Notes under the pieces: generated by a model | What the model was told of the DNA's origin: nothing | Database searches by the model: none | What the model saw: only the letters and a program-made list of their open reading frames with translations | In this document: piece after piece, positions 34,469 through 47,283 of the stretch | Layout of the letters: every line of letters begins with the position of its first letter | Numbering within the stretch: the stretch's first letter is position 1 | Source of the DNA: Tamarix chinensis | Taxonomy: Eukaryota > Streptophyta > Magnoliopsida > Caryophyllales > Tamaricaceae | Assembly: GCA_030549775.1 (NCBI GenBank) | Contig: CM060181.1 | Span: 682,001-746,000, forward strand | Reading direction: 5' to 3' | DNA: 64,000 nt | Translations under genes and position numbers: made by a program

Positions 34469-36740
34469 CCACATGTGAAAATTACAACACCAAAAGTTAG
34501 TGATAATTAATCAAAATCAATCATGCTATGCCTTGTTTAAATATAATCCAACTTCTCCCGATTTGTCGACATTGAACACCTCTAATATGAGCTTATCTCG
34601 CTTGTAGAAAGGGAGGTTATGAGCCCTGACCTTGATAAATGGGAGAGCAGAAAAAATCAAAGAAGTAAACGCTCTCACAATTTGTTAAGCATCCATTATC
34701 CACTTGAGCAATCTAATCTAACTATGTGCTATTCATTCATTTTAATATCTACAAGATACCCCTTCAATCACTTTCCAGTTAGGAACCATAAGCCCCTCAA
34801 CATTGGTGGCCGCATCTGTAAAGCTCAAGGACTTAGTTATTTCTACTCCCTTCTTTTTTGTTTTGATTTAGTTATGTTTTATGTTGTTGATTTAAACATT
34901 GAAGTGCCTTTAGGGCTAAACCACACCGATGCTTCTATAATGCATAAAATATTATTTTATATTCAATTTTCTATAGATAAAGCGATAGTGTCTCACTTGA
35001 ATCCAATCCACATCTCTGCTGTAGTTTTTAAAATTTTAAAATAATAATGATATGCATAAATTGATATTAAAAATATTACTTTATTAATAGTTGTGATTAG
35101 CCTTAATATCAATATTAATTATAACATTATCAGATAACATTGGATCAAATCACTTGATTAGCAAAAGTAAAATGAAGATAGCATGACCTGAATGAGAATA
35201 ATCTCTAGTTTTCTTAAGCTTCTTGAACAACTTAGGTTTTGTTATTTAGAGCTTTTTTTTATGTAACTAATTCGATCTAAATTGATATGATGTGAACTAA
35301 ATGCATTAGCATTGATTTTGATTTGATCTAATTTGATTAGCAGTGAAGATAATACTAGTTATTGTATTAATATTTATAATAGTATTCATATAATAATTAC
35401 AATCAATGTATTAATAGTTATAATACTATTGATATTTGTAATTATAGTAAAAATACTAGTTATAATACTTATATTAAAAAATTATTACCATAATAATATT
35501 AATACTAGTTTTATTAATAACTATAAAAATATAATTAATATTAAATACAAGTAATTATAATCATCTAGTTATCATAACAATCATGGTAGTAATAATAATA
35601 CATAGTATAACAACTATATTAATAATTATAATAATTAAATTAATAATAATCATTATATTAATTAAATTATTATAATAATTGTATTAATACTAATTACTGT
35701 AATAATTGTAAAAATTATTATTATTACTATCATAAATGTATATGAATATTAATATTATCAATATTATGATAATAATATTAATGACTCTCATAATAGTATC
35801 TATATTAATAATTAGTATAATTGTTATTCGTGTAATTATAATAATTATATCGATACCTATAATAATATTAATAATACTAATAACTATTCTAATAATAATA
35901 AAAATAAAATTTTAATATAAATATAATAATAATCATAATAATTGATTATTAGTATAATTTATTAATTTAAATATCTTAAATGATAATTTTAATTGAATTA
36001 TTATTTTTGAATTAATTTCTAATAATTTTTATATTATTAAATTATTATTATTATTATTATTAATTATGTTAATATAATATATTTTTATCAGTGATGATCT
36101 GATTTGATTTTATTAATGCCGATCTGATATTATTATTGGTACCAATATGATATAATAATCTTAAAAAATGTTATATAAATAACAAGGCCTAAGGGTAACT
36201 TATATATTCATTTAAATTAATTTCCAATATTTAACATAAAAATATAATTATTTACAAAAAATATTACTGCTCTCATTTGTTTTATAGTCAAATATTATAG
36301 TTTTATTAGCTAAGTAAAATAGTTTCTTTAGTTACAATAGAAAATTATCTAACATGTAGTATAAAAACATAAATATTTACAAAAAAATAATTTTTTGACA
36401 CTTAAATATTATATCCTTTAAATATTTAGTGTAGTTTTTATTATTATTAAATGATACTTTATTTTATGCATTAAAAGTAAATTTCAATCCATAAAATAAA
36501 AATACAAATATTTATAAAAATAAGAATCTTTTTTTTGTTAATCAGAGTAGGGTTTCTTAGTTAGTTAGATTAACTTTTTTAGCCACTAAAGAATGTACCT
36601 AGTCGATTAATAACTAATTTATTTGATTGTAATAATTTTTGTTCTCAACGTTATATACTTTATTTGACGGTTTATATTAAAGTTCTTAATTTCCACCAAA
36701 AAATCATTTTTATCATATATCAATCCTCTCTCTCCTCATT
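34469..36740. other. AT-rich intergenic sequence upstream of TAF15
   Basis: No gene is supported. The 141-codon frame at 34619-35044 has no recognisable domain. From about 35330 to 36080 the sequence is a long degenerate run of AATA/ATTA/TAATAATT words. The final few hundred bases before 36740 should include the distal promoter of the TAF15 gene. Confidence 0.55.
35330..36080. repeat. degenerate ATT/AAT low-complexity region
   Basis: Almost every word is a mix of AATAAT, TATTAAT and ATAATTAT with few G or C bases. Similar runs occur at 16370-16940 and 59740-60170. Probably an old expanded microsatellite. Confidence 0.7.
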
Positions 36741-36746
36741 TATATA
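36741..36746 (+). promoter_or_regulatory. candidate TATA box of the TAF15 gene
   Basis: TATATA in the context CATTTATATAGGG lies 82 bases before the start codon. A CT-rich stretch (CTCTCTCTGTCCC near 36787) sits between, as is usual near plant transcription starts. Confidence 0.6.
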
Positions 36747-36805
36747 GGGTTTTCCTGCCATTCCATATCTTAATTTTAACTTCGCACTCTCTCTGTCCCT
36801 TCGAG

Positions 36806-36814
36806 AAACCCTAG
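36806..36814 (+). promoter_or_regulatory. telo-box AAACCCTAG
   Basis: A perfect plant telo-box 14 bases before the start codon, so in the probable 5' UTR. This motif is frequent near the starts of plant translation and RNA-processing genes; its function here is inference. Confidence 0.5.
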
Positions 36815-36827
36815 ATCTTGTGTTACG

Positions 36828-38999
36828 ATGTACGGCGGCGGCGGGGACGACGATTCTGCTCCTCCAGCTCCTGGTGGAGGCTACGGGGGTCGGGGATATG
36901 GCGGTGGATACGGTGCGAGTGGCGGAGGTGGATATGGAGGGAGTGGCAACGATAGTGGCGGTTATAGGGGTGGCGGGACTGGTGGTTACGGAGGACACGG
37001 AGGCGACAACTCTTCTGACTACGGTGGTAGAAGTGGAGGTGGATATGGAGGTGGTGGAGGCGGGCGTGGTGGAGTTTACGGTGGTGGTGATCGTGGAGGG
37101 GTTGGCGGGTATGGCGGAAGAGGAGGGGGTAATAAATCACTACTAATATTTTTCGGTATTTAAATTCGTTGTAGTTTTCAATCTGGGATTCTTAGTATTT
37201 ATTGACCTTGTCTGCTGTGACTTTTTTGTCATGTACAGGTGGCGGATACCAAGGAGGGGATCGTGGAGGTCGAGGAGGCGGCGCCGCCCGTGGTGGAAGT
37301 GGAAGAGAAGGTGATTGGCGCTGTCCTAATGCAAGGTAATTATTTATTCATAGTCCCGATCAGATGTATTTATTTTATCGCCTATACCTCCGCATCTACT
37401 GACTTGTAAAAGTTCAGGCGTTATCGAGTTTTTGTTTGTATCGTTCTGCAAGCATTTGTTTTCATTTTTCTCATTAATATCGCTTCGTGGTTGTTTAATA
37501 TATTGTTATTGTTATAACCTGTAACTACTGCCTTCTTCCTTGTTTCTCTGTTATGTATCATGATTGAAACATCCAAATGCTGTAGTTGTGGGAACTTGAA
37601 CTTTGCAAGGCGGACTGAGTGTAACAAATGCGGGGCACCTTCTCCTGCTGGGGCTGGTGATCGAGGAGTTGGTGGTGGTTACAACAGAGGAAGTAGCGGA
37701 GGCTACGGCAGTGACAGAGGTGGTAGGAGCAATTATGAAGGTGGAAGGGGCGGAGGCAATAGAAGTGGTTCATATGGCGAGAGCCGGGGTAGGGATGATG
37801 GTGGTTACGGTCAGGTTCCTCCTGCTGCACCTTCGTATGGTGGGGCTTGTGGCAACTATCCTCCTCCATCAAATCCTTACGGTGGAAACCCTGCTTACGG
37901 TAATGAAGCTGCTGTTCCTCCACCTGAAAGTTATAAAGCTGGTCCTCAGTCATACACACCGTCCTATGGTGCACCTCCAAGTGGTTATGGCGGTGATGCT
38001 CGAGGTGGTGGAGGTCGTGGTGGATCAACTGGTGGGTATGGCGGAGGTCCTCGTCATGGGGGAAGTGGTTATGGGGGCGCTGCACCTGTTGCTGCTGAAG
38101 CTCCTGGCAAGGTGAAGCAATGTGACGAAAATTGTACCGATGCTTGTGACAATGCAAGAATCTACATATCAAATTTGCCGCCTGATGTGACTGTTGAAGA
38201 ACTCAGAGAGCTCTTTGGTGGCATTGGAACTGTAATAATTCAATTCTCCTCTTGGCTACAGACAGATTCCTTCATGTTGCCTTTGGTTAAACATGCATGA
38301 AGTATTTATTAACCTCTGGATGTTTCATCTCTTGAGCTAGTTTTGTTGGCAATTATCCTGAGCAACTTTATTCTCAAAATGCTAATGGGGATATGTGATT
38401 GTCCAATTGCATGATTGTTCAGGTTGCAAGGATTAAGCAGAAACGTGGCTTCAAGGATCAATGGCCTTGGAACATAAGGATTTATACTGATGAGAGTGGG
38501 AAGAACAAAGGAGATGCTTGTTTGGCATATGAGGATCCAGGTGCTGCGCATAGTGCTGGTGGATTCTTCAACGGTAAATTTGAGTAGGCTTTCTTTCAAG
38601 TTGTTAGTTTTGAATTCCGTTATGTGACCACATTGAACTATGCTTGCAGACTATGATTTACGAGGTTACAAAATCAATGTTGTAATGGCTGAGAAGTCTG
38701 CACCAAGGGCCCCCTCATATGGGCATGGGTACTTCCCTTCTTCTATCTGTGTTTTGGTACTTTGAATTGACGTTTTCAGGCCATCAACTTCTTTTTATCT
38801 GCCACAACAAGAGAGTTATAAATTCCTCATTCCCATGTTCATTCCTGATGTGTCTTTTGGTTTACACGACTGATGATTATGTTTACTATTTTGTGTTGTC
38901 AGAGGCGGTGGTGGAGGTGGTGACAGGCGCAGAGACTATAGAGATGGCGGAGGCCCTGATAGACATCATGGTGGCGGAAATCGTTCTCGACCATACTAA
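36828..38999 (+). CDS. TAF15: TAF15/FET-type RNA-binding protein, six exons, 456 aa
   Basis: Exons: 36828-37128, 37239-37335, 37586-38231, 38423-38573, 38650-38728, 38903-38999; all five introns are GT-AG and the joined frame is open, stop TAA at 38997. Residues 1-124 are Gly-rich. A RanBP2-type zinc finger spans about 125-150 (DWRC start, Cys129, 134, 145, 148). A Gly/Pro/Tyr-rich low-complexity stretch runs to about 310. A Cys-rich CDENCTDACDNAR lead-in precedes the RRM (about 324-413: RNP2-like IYISNL 325-330, RNP1-like KGDACLAYE 377-385). An RGG tail ends RSRPY. The RRM is of the FUS/EWS/TAF15 kind; plant homologues associate with TFIID and with RNA, and Arabidopsis TAF15b is linked to flowering time and immune-gene expression. 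Likely nuclear. Which paralogue (TAF15 or TAF15b) is not resolved. Confidence 0.93.
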
Positions 39000-41234
39000 A
39001 AATGCTTTGAATTTAATGTAGTAAAAAGTATTGTTCTCTCGAGGATACACCTCTGATGGGGTTGTTCACAAAAAGGAGATAAAGAGGTAGGTTGTTCACA
39101 TGCTTCGAGCAATATTACCCTTTTTCTCCTCTATTAGTCTACAGCCGTGGTTTGGGAGGGGCTTTTGTTGAGACCTGGGATTGATGTGAACTTTGTCGAT
39201 TGTCTTTATAGAGGCAAGTGGATTATCTCCAAATTGCTTTTGCGATGTACCCAAAAAAAAAATATGATCCAAACTGCTGCTATAAGGCGGTTGAATGTTT
39301 CAGGTGAGTGCTGACCTTTCAGATTTGCACTTTCTTTTGATCAAATTTACAAAGTTGCGAATGTGTAATGCGTTCTTTAGGATATACTCTCATGTTATTT
39401 TATTGTGAGCGCTCAGAGCTTCGTCTTTGTAGGAAAGTTCAACCAACTGAGCCATATTGGTCGAGGGAAATTTGGGGAAGAATGACCTTGGTACATGTTT
39501 GACATGAGACTAGATTATCTTGTTAGAAAATGTGTGTGGGTTTTTTCTTTTTTTTTCAACTAGGATGTATGCCTGCTCCATTGATCACTATGTTACTCAG
39601 GATTTGCTATATTCTAGCTTGTTGCCGACGGGCTGCCCTCTACTGCCAAAATTTGGATGTTCACGTCTGTTTTTAGTGTTGGGGTTACTTGAGGGGTTTA
39701 GAGTAGTGCTTTTGAAAAGCCAATATCATAGCTACTGAGCGAATTTCGGCACGATACTTTCGTAACCTGAATCTGGAACAAGGCACTTGAAACACTGCCT
39801 TGATCCGGAGTAGGTGAATTGGGATCTTATGAAAATGCCGCGATATCCCTCGTAGGCGTGTTAGTGTATGTTTTGGTGGTTGTGCAGAATAAGTTTGTTG
39901 TGTTCTTACTTCTTAGTATGCCAACGATACACGTCGCTTCAGTCATAATATTTGTACTTCATGTCTTTAACGTGTTTTGCAACAATCGCGGGCGCGGCCG
40001 GTGGATGTGAACTGTCAGAGTACGTTGTTTAATGAATTGTGGTGCAAATGTGCGATGTACCTCTTGTCTCAGGTGTGCCGTCGAGATACCTAAAAGGCCA
40101 AAGTAATTTTGGTACCGGGCGGCGTTCTACCTCGGTTAGTGAGTATAATACAATTCTAAGAGTAATACTATATACCCATATACAAAAATGAAACCAAACC
40201 TAAATTCATCTAAAAGTATATATATAAGTGTAATAATTTTATTTTTTTAATTGATAATTAAGTAATATAAGCTAATGAAAGAAAATCATGGTTTAAAAAG
40301 GGTAATAAACTTATTATTAGTATTCTTTCCGCCGCCGTTGTCATTACTATTGTTATTATTATAATACTAATTTTTTATCTTTTTGCGCTGCAATTTTATT
40401 ATTATTTTGTATTGTTATTAATTTGTATTATTTAATTATTAATAAAAATAAATTTAATATACTAATATATTTACTTTTAGATAAGTGGCTTTTAGTTTGG
40501 GTTTTGTAATTGAGTCTGAAGTTGATTGGACTAGTAAATATGCATGATTTGAGAAAATACGCAGAGTTCAGAAAGCTTTATCGTCGATGAGGTTATGTGT
40601 TGACATATTGAGCCAGGCATCTGAGGTCACGTGAAGGGGTCATGAGCCGTGAGCAGTTTGTTTTCTCAATGGGTAGGGGTCAATAACGGTGGAAATGATT
40701 CTTGTATATATTTAGGAATAATGCAGGTGTTTTTACTGAAATATTTATTTTAGAGCAAATTAAGATTTGAAATAGATATTTAGCCAAAATATATATTTAA
40801 TATATTTTAAAAAATACTGAATAAGAGAGATAAAATAAGGGGTTGAATTTTTTTATTCTATTATTTAGAGCTGCTAGGGATAAAATTCCCATCATTTCTT
40901 GACAAAAGCGGTAAGACATAGACAAGTGCTGGTTCATCTTGGAGTTTCCAAGCATGCTGAAACTGTCGGAAAAAAAACGTATGCCCCGAAAAACCATGGT
41001 TCATGCCTTGGTCCTCCACGACAAAATCTCGTGCATACTGTAGAAGTGAAAATACAAACGTATATTTTTCTGTTTCAAAGTTTGCTTTTCCAATGGACCC
41101 CTATTTCTACACAATTTCCGTCCATCCATTTGTAGGAGGAAAGAATCTGCATATCTTGATGACAGTGTCCGCTAGTGTAATTTTAAATTGCTTTTCAACA
41201 TGCTTGGCTAACAACATATTGGAAAAGACTAAAC
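39000..41234. other. TAF15 3' side and intergenic sequence
   Basis: The first several hundred bases probably include the TAF15 3' UTR and terminator; no clear poly(A) signal was singled out. Short frames at 39520-40010 and 40797-41135 lack domains. 40170-40480 is AT-rich with ATTATT runs. No gene was seen. Confidence 0.5.
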
Positions 41235-42110
41235 AAAACTAATCCCTAATCCTAAACCCTAAACCTCCCTTAGCCTCTGTTTGAAATGGAGGAAGAACTC
41301 CATTAAATCAAGCTGGAAAAGCTCAAAGTAGAAGAAGAAAGAAAAAGAGAATGGTGGAAGTTTTTATTGAGTTGTGCGAACGACAATTTACAATGGGTCA
41401 AATGTATTTAAATAGTCATTTCTCAATTGATTTTTATATTTATTGCAAACAAACATTTAACAATCTAAACAATATTTAGAACAATAATCGCACGTGTTAT
41501 TACAATTGACACCCTTGTCAAGTTGGAGAGGGTGAGGGACAACACACTCCCAACTTGTCGAGAATAGGGTGATAAGTGTTGCTAGGTAGACTTTTAGTCA
41601 TGGTATTAGCTAGTTGTTCTTGTGTTCGAACATACGTCAGACTAATAAGGCCAGCTTGGAGTTTTTCATGAACATAATGACAATCCAATTCTATATGTTT
41701 ATTCCTTTATTGAAACACATGATTTTTAGCAATATAGATGGTAGCTCGACTGTCACATTTGATATCTAATGGAGTGACCAACGATAGCAAGATCATTATA
41801 TAGACGGGTAAGCCAAGTGAGCTATGTGGTGACACGATGCATGGATCTGTATTCTCCTTTTGCAAAAGATAAAGCAACGATTTATTGTTTCTTAGACTTT
41901 CATGATATAGGATTATACCCTATCATAATATACAATCCATTGACACTCCGCCGAGTACAAGGGCATGTTGCCCAATCTGTATCTCTATAAGCTTGACGTA
42001 TAAATGAAGTAATGTTATTCATGAAGAGACCAATGGTAGGATTACGAACTAGATATTTCAATGTATGTAAAGCAACCTAGAAATGTGGAACTCTTAGAGC
42101 AACACAAACA
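41235..42110 (-). mobile_element. Ty1/copia 3' end: RNase H remnant plus 3' LTR
   Basis: On the minus strand, from about 42080 down to 41515, the sequence reads as the copia RNase H and pol C-terminus: LKYLVRNPTIGLF, DTDWATCPCTRRSVNG, NPISWKSKKQ and AKGEYRSMHRVTT, then frame-shifted VGHSIRYQM and an end corresponding to the family's LADIMTK block. Stops and shifts are frequent. A 3' LTR follows at about 41511-41235 on the same strand, starting TGTCAATTG after a short GACAAGGG purine tract. The rest of the element is missing. Confidence 0.8.
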
Positions 42111-42408
42111 AATATTTGATTTGAGGGCGTTATTCCTAGATTTGGACAACTTGAATGCCTCAAGTTGTAGTTGAGACTATATCCGATCAAGTTTGACCAT
42201 GAGATCCGATTGTTTTGATGACATTGATCGTAGTGCGCGAAGATAACCAGATATTGGAAATGACAAATGAAGCAGAAATGGAAAGGGGAGAAATAAATTT
42301 GGGGAAAGAGATGATTGTAGCAGGAGTAGAGACAAGGGTGATAGGTTGGGTTTTTAGTGTCAAACTAAAGAGTGCGAGACTTGGTCCACTTCTTCATATT
42401 AGCTATGG

Positions 42409-42410
<2 letters not shown>

Positions 42411-42449
<39 letters not shown>
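42411..42449. repeat. (AC)n microsatellite, about 39 bp
   Basis: Uninterrupted AC dinucleotides, about 19 units, immediately after CTATGGCC. The 81-codon frame ending in a Thr-His run here is an artefact of this repeat. Confidence 0.97.
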
Positions 42450-42451
<2 letters not shown>

Positions 42452-43538
42452 AAAATTTAATCTTGACAATTTATGTAGGCATGTATATACAATGGAAGAC
42501 TTGGTTCATTTCTTCGTATAGGATACGACATACATTTTCATTATTTACTAAAATTGTTACCTAATATATGTGAAAAAAAATTTGGGATTAGAAAATTTAA
42601 ATTGATATTCAAGATATTTGATTTGACTTTTGTTAAAAAGAGGTAGAGTAGATACCGATTATGATTTTTATCAGATAATCCAATCTAAAAAATATTTAGT
42701 ATTTTATTGATTATTTTAATAATATATTATAATATTGTATTTTTGAAGTGTTAATCTTTAAAAATTTAATTATTTTTGTGATGCAAATTTTTATAATAAT
42801 ATTTTAATATATATTCTTAGATAAAATAAGACACTCTTTTGAATATACGATTTAAAAAAAATTCTTACAAAAGTTGTTAAAATTGATAAAGTAATTCTTT
42901 TATACATATATCATATGGATCCAACATCCAATATCCAATCCATATTTATATTTTTCTTCATGGAATATAATCGATGTATCATTATTCATAAGCTAATCTT
43001 TCACTATAAAATATATTTAGCATTTTACTATACATAAATTGGTATTTTATCATAATTAGGATGATTTTTTTAACCATAATTGATTTGATTTTTCACAAGC
43101 ATCATACTTATTTTTCACCATAGAATATGATCAATATTTTAATATACATAAATTAATTAATCTTTCATTAGCATTGAAATTTTTTATATATCATAATTGG
43201 ATTGATATTTCATTATTGTTGTACTCTTGTGGATTCTTCATAAACCAGCGTTTATATATAGATGTAGGAGGATGCGTTTGGGAAGCTAGATTTGACATTT
43301 ATTCATATGTAAAGAATTCTCAATGTGAAAACAGAAAGACAAGGTTCGATCTTTGAATAGGAAAAACAATGGATATGTATGGTCCTAAATAATTTGGCTT
43401 ATTTAAAAAAAGGTTTGTTCTTTGGAAATTCAATGTCGTATATGGTACTATATGGTTCCACTATGCAAGAACTCTGAATCATTCTTATCTTTCACCATTG
43501 AATATTTTTCATTTTTCACTATAAGCAACTTAATATAT
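42450..43538. other. AT-rich intergenic sequence
   Basis: No gene seen. Between 42960 and 43180 the phrases TTTCACTATAAAATAT, TTTCACCATAGAATAT and ATACATAAATT recur, and again near 43490, pointing to a degraded local repeat with a period near 120 bp. Confidence 0.45.
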
Positions 43539-46500
43539 TGTAGTAACCCAATTTTTTGAGCTAAAAATTTTCATTGAAAATGTAGATTTGTGGAAGCAAA
43601 AACCAAAATATGGATGTTGCCACTACATTTAGTAAATGCATGGTTTTTATATTATTTCATAGTATGGGTAAACTAAAACATTTCACAAAGCAAGCTATGA
43701 AATGGAGACAATATATTAAAGTAATATCATATAATAAAATAGCAATTGTGGAGATCAACTTTTAAAATACATCAAAAGGGTACAATGGGGCATAAGAGTT
43801 CATTAAACATAATGATACCATCGGATAACTTATACTCTAAGTCTCAAAATAGATATGATCACTCTTACTTAGGTACACTATTGTACAAATTAACATCATT
43901 ATCATTTGGTACTTCCAATAAGTCGCATGCAAAGTGTAGTATCAGTGCATTGATATATCGAGTAAACAAAAGCTTCCATGTAGAGGTAATATGGCACATA
44001 GGACATAGTAGAGAAGTTGCAAAAACGTGATACTTTTAATAACATAGTATCATATATTATTCACTATCATTCTTAAAAGAAAGAGCCCATTCGTACTCAT
44101 GTTTTCCATGAGGCTCAATCATCATGTCGTATAAAGGAGCCCCCACTTAGGCTTCTCCTAGGGTTTCTCCTGTCCTGGGAATAAGGTCCTGCATTCCTCT
44201 TGTTAGCCCTTAAGGATTACGGGAAAACTTCTTCCTTCCTACCGCATGTTCGCCTGTGGTGCGGTAAGGCACCACCCTATTGTGCAAGGAATGGAGTACG
44301 GGCTCACCTTACCGTGTAGCTCTTTTGGTACTTGCAATAAGTCACATGTAAAGTGTAGTATCAGTGCATTGATGTATCGAGTAAACAAGAGCTTCCATAT
44401 AGAGGTAGTATGACACATATGACATAGTAGAGAAGTTGCAAAAACATGATACTTTTAGTAACATAGTATCACATATTATTCATTATCATTCTTAAAAGAA
44501 AGAGCCCATTCATACTCTTGTTTTCCTTGATATGTACTTATCTCATAAAAGATACCATAGTCATACCAAACTCATACTTAGATAAAGTAGAATACTTATC
44601 ACTAGCTAATCAAATATAGATAATTATCATAACTCAAAACCAATATCACAAGTAGATTGTTTACCACCAGTTGATCATTTAGTATAATTCATGCAATGGT
44701 AGATTATTTATCATCATCAAAATCAATATAGGTAGTTAATATATTTTAACCACCTAACTCATGTGATCCTTAATTATCGATGCCTTCCAAGAAGTCTATA
44801 TATCTAAATAGAATAAATGTGAAACATCATTTGGCCTATAAAGGTAAGGCACACATTACTTATAACATAGGGAATCCATACCATGCACCACCTTACCTCG
44901 GAGGTCATCTCGAGGCCGCACTTGGTGGATTGATTGCGATCAACTTACTCAGTATATATAGTTAATGCAATTGACACTCAATTATCTTTCACTTTAATTA
45001 TGCCCATCTTATTCAAGGACAACGCTTAACACATCATCATGTATCCACTCTTAAACCTAATATTCATTATTTAAAGCTAATCTTAGAGGTTAATCCACAA
45101 AAATATGACTCCTAAACACAACAATAAACTAATATGAGAAATAAACTAAGAAAAAAACAAGGTAAATAAACAAATTGTTGAATTGGTATGAGGAGACCAG
45201 TTGATTTGTGCCACTTGTTGAATGGTTAAGAGCTTAACTAGTTGACTAATGGTAGGTTGAAACCAAAATTTCAACATTTCAGTAATTCAGTTGATTGTTA
45301 GGCCCAACCTAGTTGACTGGTAAAACAATTAATTAGTTTTTCCCTTGAATAGTTGGTTGGTTCTACTTGGCATCATATGCATATTTTCCAACCAAACACA
45401 CCTATACCCGCTTTTCCCACATGAAACTTTCTAGAAATTAACTATAACAATTATACAACACGTTTTATGACTTAACCATCAAACATACTCAAGGATCATG
45501 ATACGTTTTCTATAAAAATAAACCAAAACTTGTCGTGTTCCTAATGTAAGGTTCATACTTCATTATACTTAATATGCTCTTAGACATAAATTTAATCCAA
45601 TATTTATGGTAGAAAACAACTATAACACATAATACATAGCACATCATTCTACATTTATAAGGTTTAGCTAAGTTTTTCTAAAGTAAAGTCTTCGAACAAA
45701 GATGACATCCTGATAAGCTATTCCTACACTTGGGATCCTTGCTCACCTATCAAGAATCTAAGATAAGACACTTGGTATAATAAATTTAGAGTTAAAATAG
45801 AAGAAAAACAAAGAGAATAAGAAAGTAGAAGAATAATCAACCTTTCTCTTAGAATGAAGAAGCTAGAGACAAAGGGAAACACTTATAGGTTTAGAGCTTC
45901 AAATGGATTGTTAAGGCATTAGATGAGCACACAAATGAGGGGGAGCGAGGGTTTGGTCGATCTAAGAAGCCATGGAAATAAGAAAGGTTTGTACACTTGA
46001 GTGTTAGTTAGAAAAGTCTAAAAAGGATGGGTTATAAGTGTAGGATATTAACTAAGATGTAAGAAGATCCCTAGATCACCTAAAAAGGGAGGTTCTATGT
46101 TGATTAGTAAGATAATTGAATTTAAACATAACAAAGATGGATTTTGGGCTCCCAACAATTATGCATGTTGCATCCAAAAGAAGAGGAGAGATGGTGAAAG
46201 GCGACAAAGATACAATAAGGAAAAAAGGGGAAAATATACTCTTTGAGGAGGAGATCATGTTAGCAAGGATTAAATTCATAAAAGGGTTGTAATGAGAGTT
46301 GATAACTCCCTAAAAATCATTAGTAATCAAAGTATAATATATTCCCAAGGTTCTATGTTGATTAGTAAGATAATTAAATTTGAACATAACAAATATCTTG
46401 TATTCTAATAGACTTAGTTAACTAGTTTTGGTGTACTCGTCGATTTGCTTCTTGGTTTAAAACTCATTTTCATGATTCATTTTACCTTTAAATATGATAC

Positions 46501-47283
46501 AAAAATACTTTTATATATGAGTTCTTGTATTACTACCCTAACTAAAACAGATTTCCTCACTGAAGTTAAAACCATAGTAAAATTTCAGGAAAATTTGTGA
46601 TTGACTATGACCAATCCCTAGAAAAATTAACATAAGCAAAGTAGAACTACCCCCTTAAAGGAAACCCAAATATGAGAAACATGCACCATCTACAAAGTGA
46701 TCAGGATGAAGACTCTGTATATCTTAGGTAGCCTCCTTGGCCCTATGACGATTCCATGGGATCTTCACCATCAGTGTGGACCTTGATCACATTTACCTCA
46801 TCTTGGTGTTGAGTATCCTTAAAGTTCAATATCGTTTGGTCGAATCATATCAAAATGGATTTGCAATGTACTTCCTCATCAACATCATAAGGAAGACATT
46901 GTCTATATGGGCTAGCTCTACTAGAAATGCTAAATGGTAAACAACCTTGTTAATTCTATCCAATATCTTGTTGAATCTTTGTACACCTTTAGTATAGACA
47001 AGTGAAAATATATTTTAAATGAAAATCAAATCACGTGAGCATAATAAAATCATAGTCTTAAATAAGTTTATCTAGAATAGTTCGCAACAACAAACGATTA
47101 AATAAATTTCAACATAAATTTAAAATCATCAATAAAACCATAAAAAAAATTAAAACCTTAACAAATATTTATGAGAAATATTATTTAAATAAAATAACCT
47201 AATTAAGATCAAATTTAAGTTTAAAACTCATAAATCAACATCAATATTTATACAAATTAGGTTTTTGAGAAGCGGGGTGTTAC
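43539..47283 (-). repeat. long gypsy-type LTR on the minus strand (probable 3' LTR)
   Basis: Read on the minus strand from 47283, it begins TGTAACACCCCGCTTCTC, the usual start of long plant gypsy LTRs, right after the protease remnant. A CT-rich zone near 46000-45780 and the phrase TTGATAGGTGAGCAAGGATCC near 45750 match the layout of family B LTRs. The left limit is proposed at 43539, where the minus strand ends GGGTTACTACA, but that site could instead be the plus-strand start of another LTR. Length would be 3.75 kb. No gene inside. Confidence 0.5.
43910..44525. repeat. direct duplication of about 195 bp, 420 bp apart
   Basis: 43910-44104 and 44332-44525 align along their length (TAAGTCGCATGCAAAGTGTA against TAAGTCACATGTAAAGTGTA at the start, AAGAAAGAGCCCATTC near the end) with roughly one difference per 10-12 bases. 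The spacer 44105-44331 is markedly GC-richer than its surround and matches nothing I recognise. Confidence 0.8.

Noticed and set aside
34619..35044. 141-codon open frame
   Set aside because: No recognisable domain, AT-rich surround and no promoter or splice context; could be chance.
37560..37585. Start of the long plus-strand frame at 37560 as the TAF15 exon 3 start
   Set aside because: These 26 bases precede a TAG acceptor and do not fit the zinc finger; splicing at 37586 restores the Cys spacing of the RanBP2 finger.
36823..38172. His/Arg-rich frames on the minus strand opposite TAF15, and Val/Gly-rich frames on the plus strand
   Set aside because: Shadows of the Gly-codon-rich TAF15 exons in other frames.
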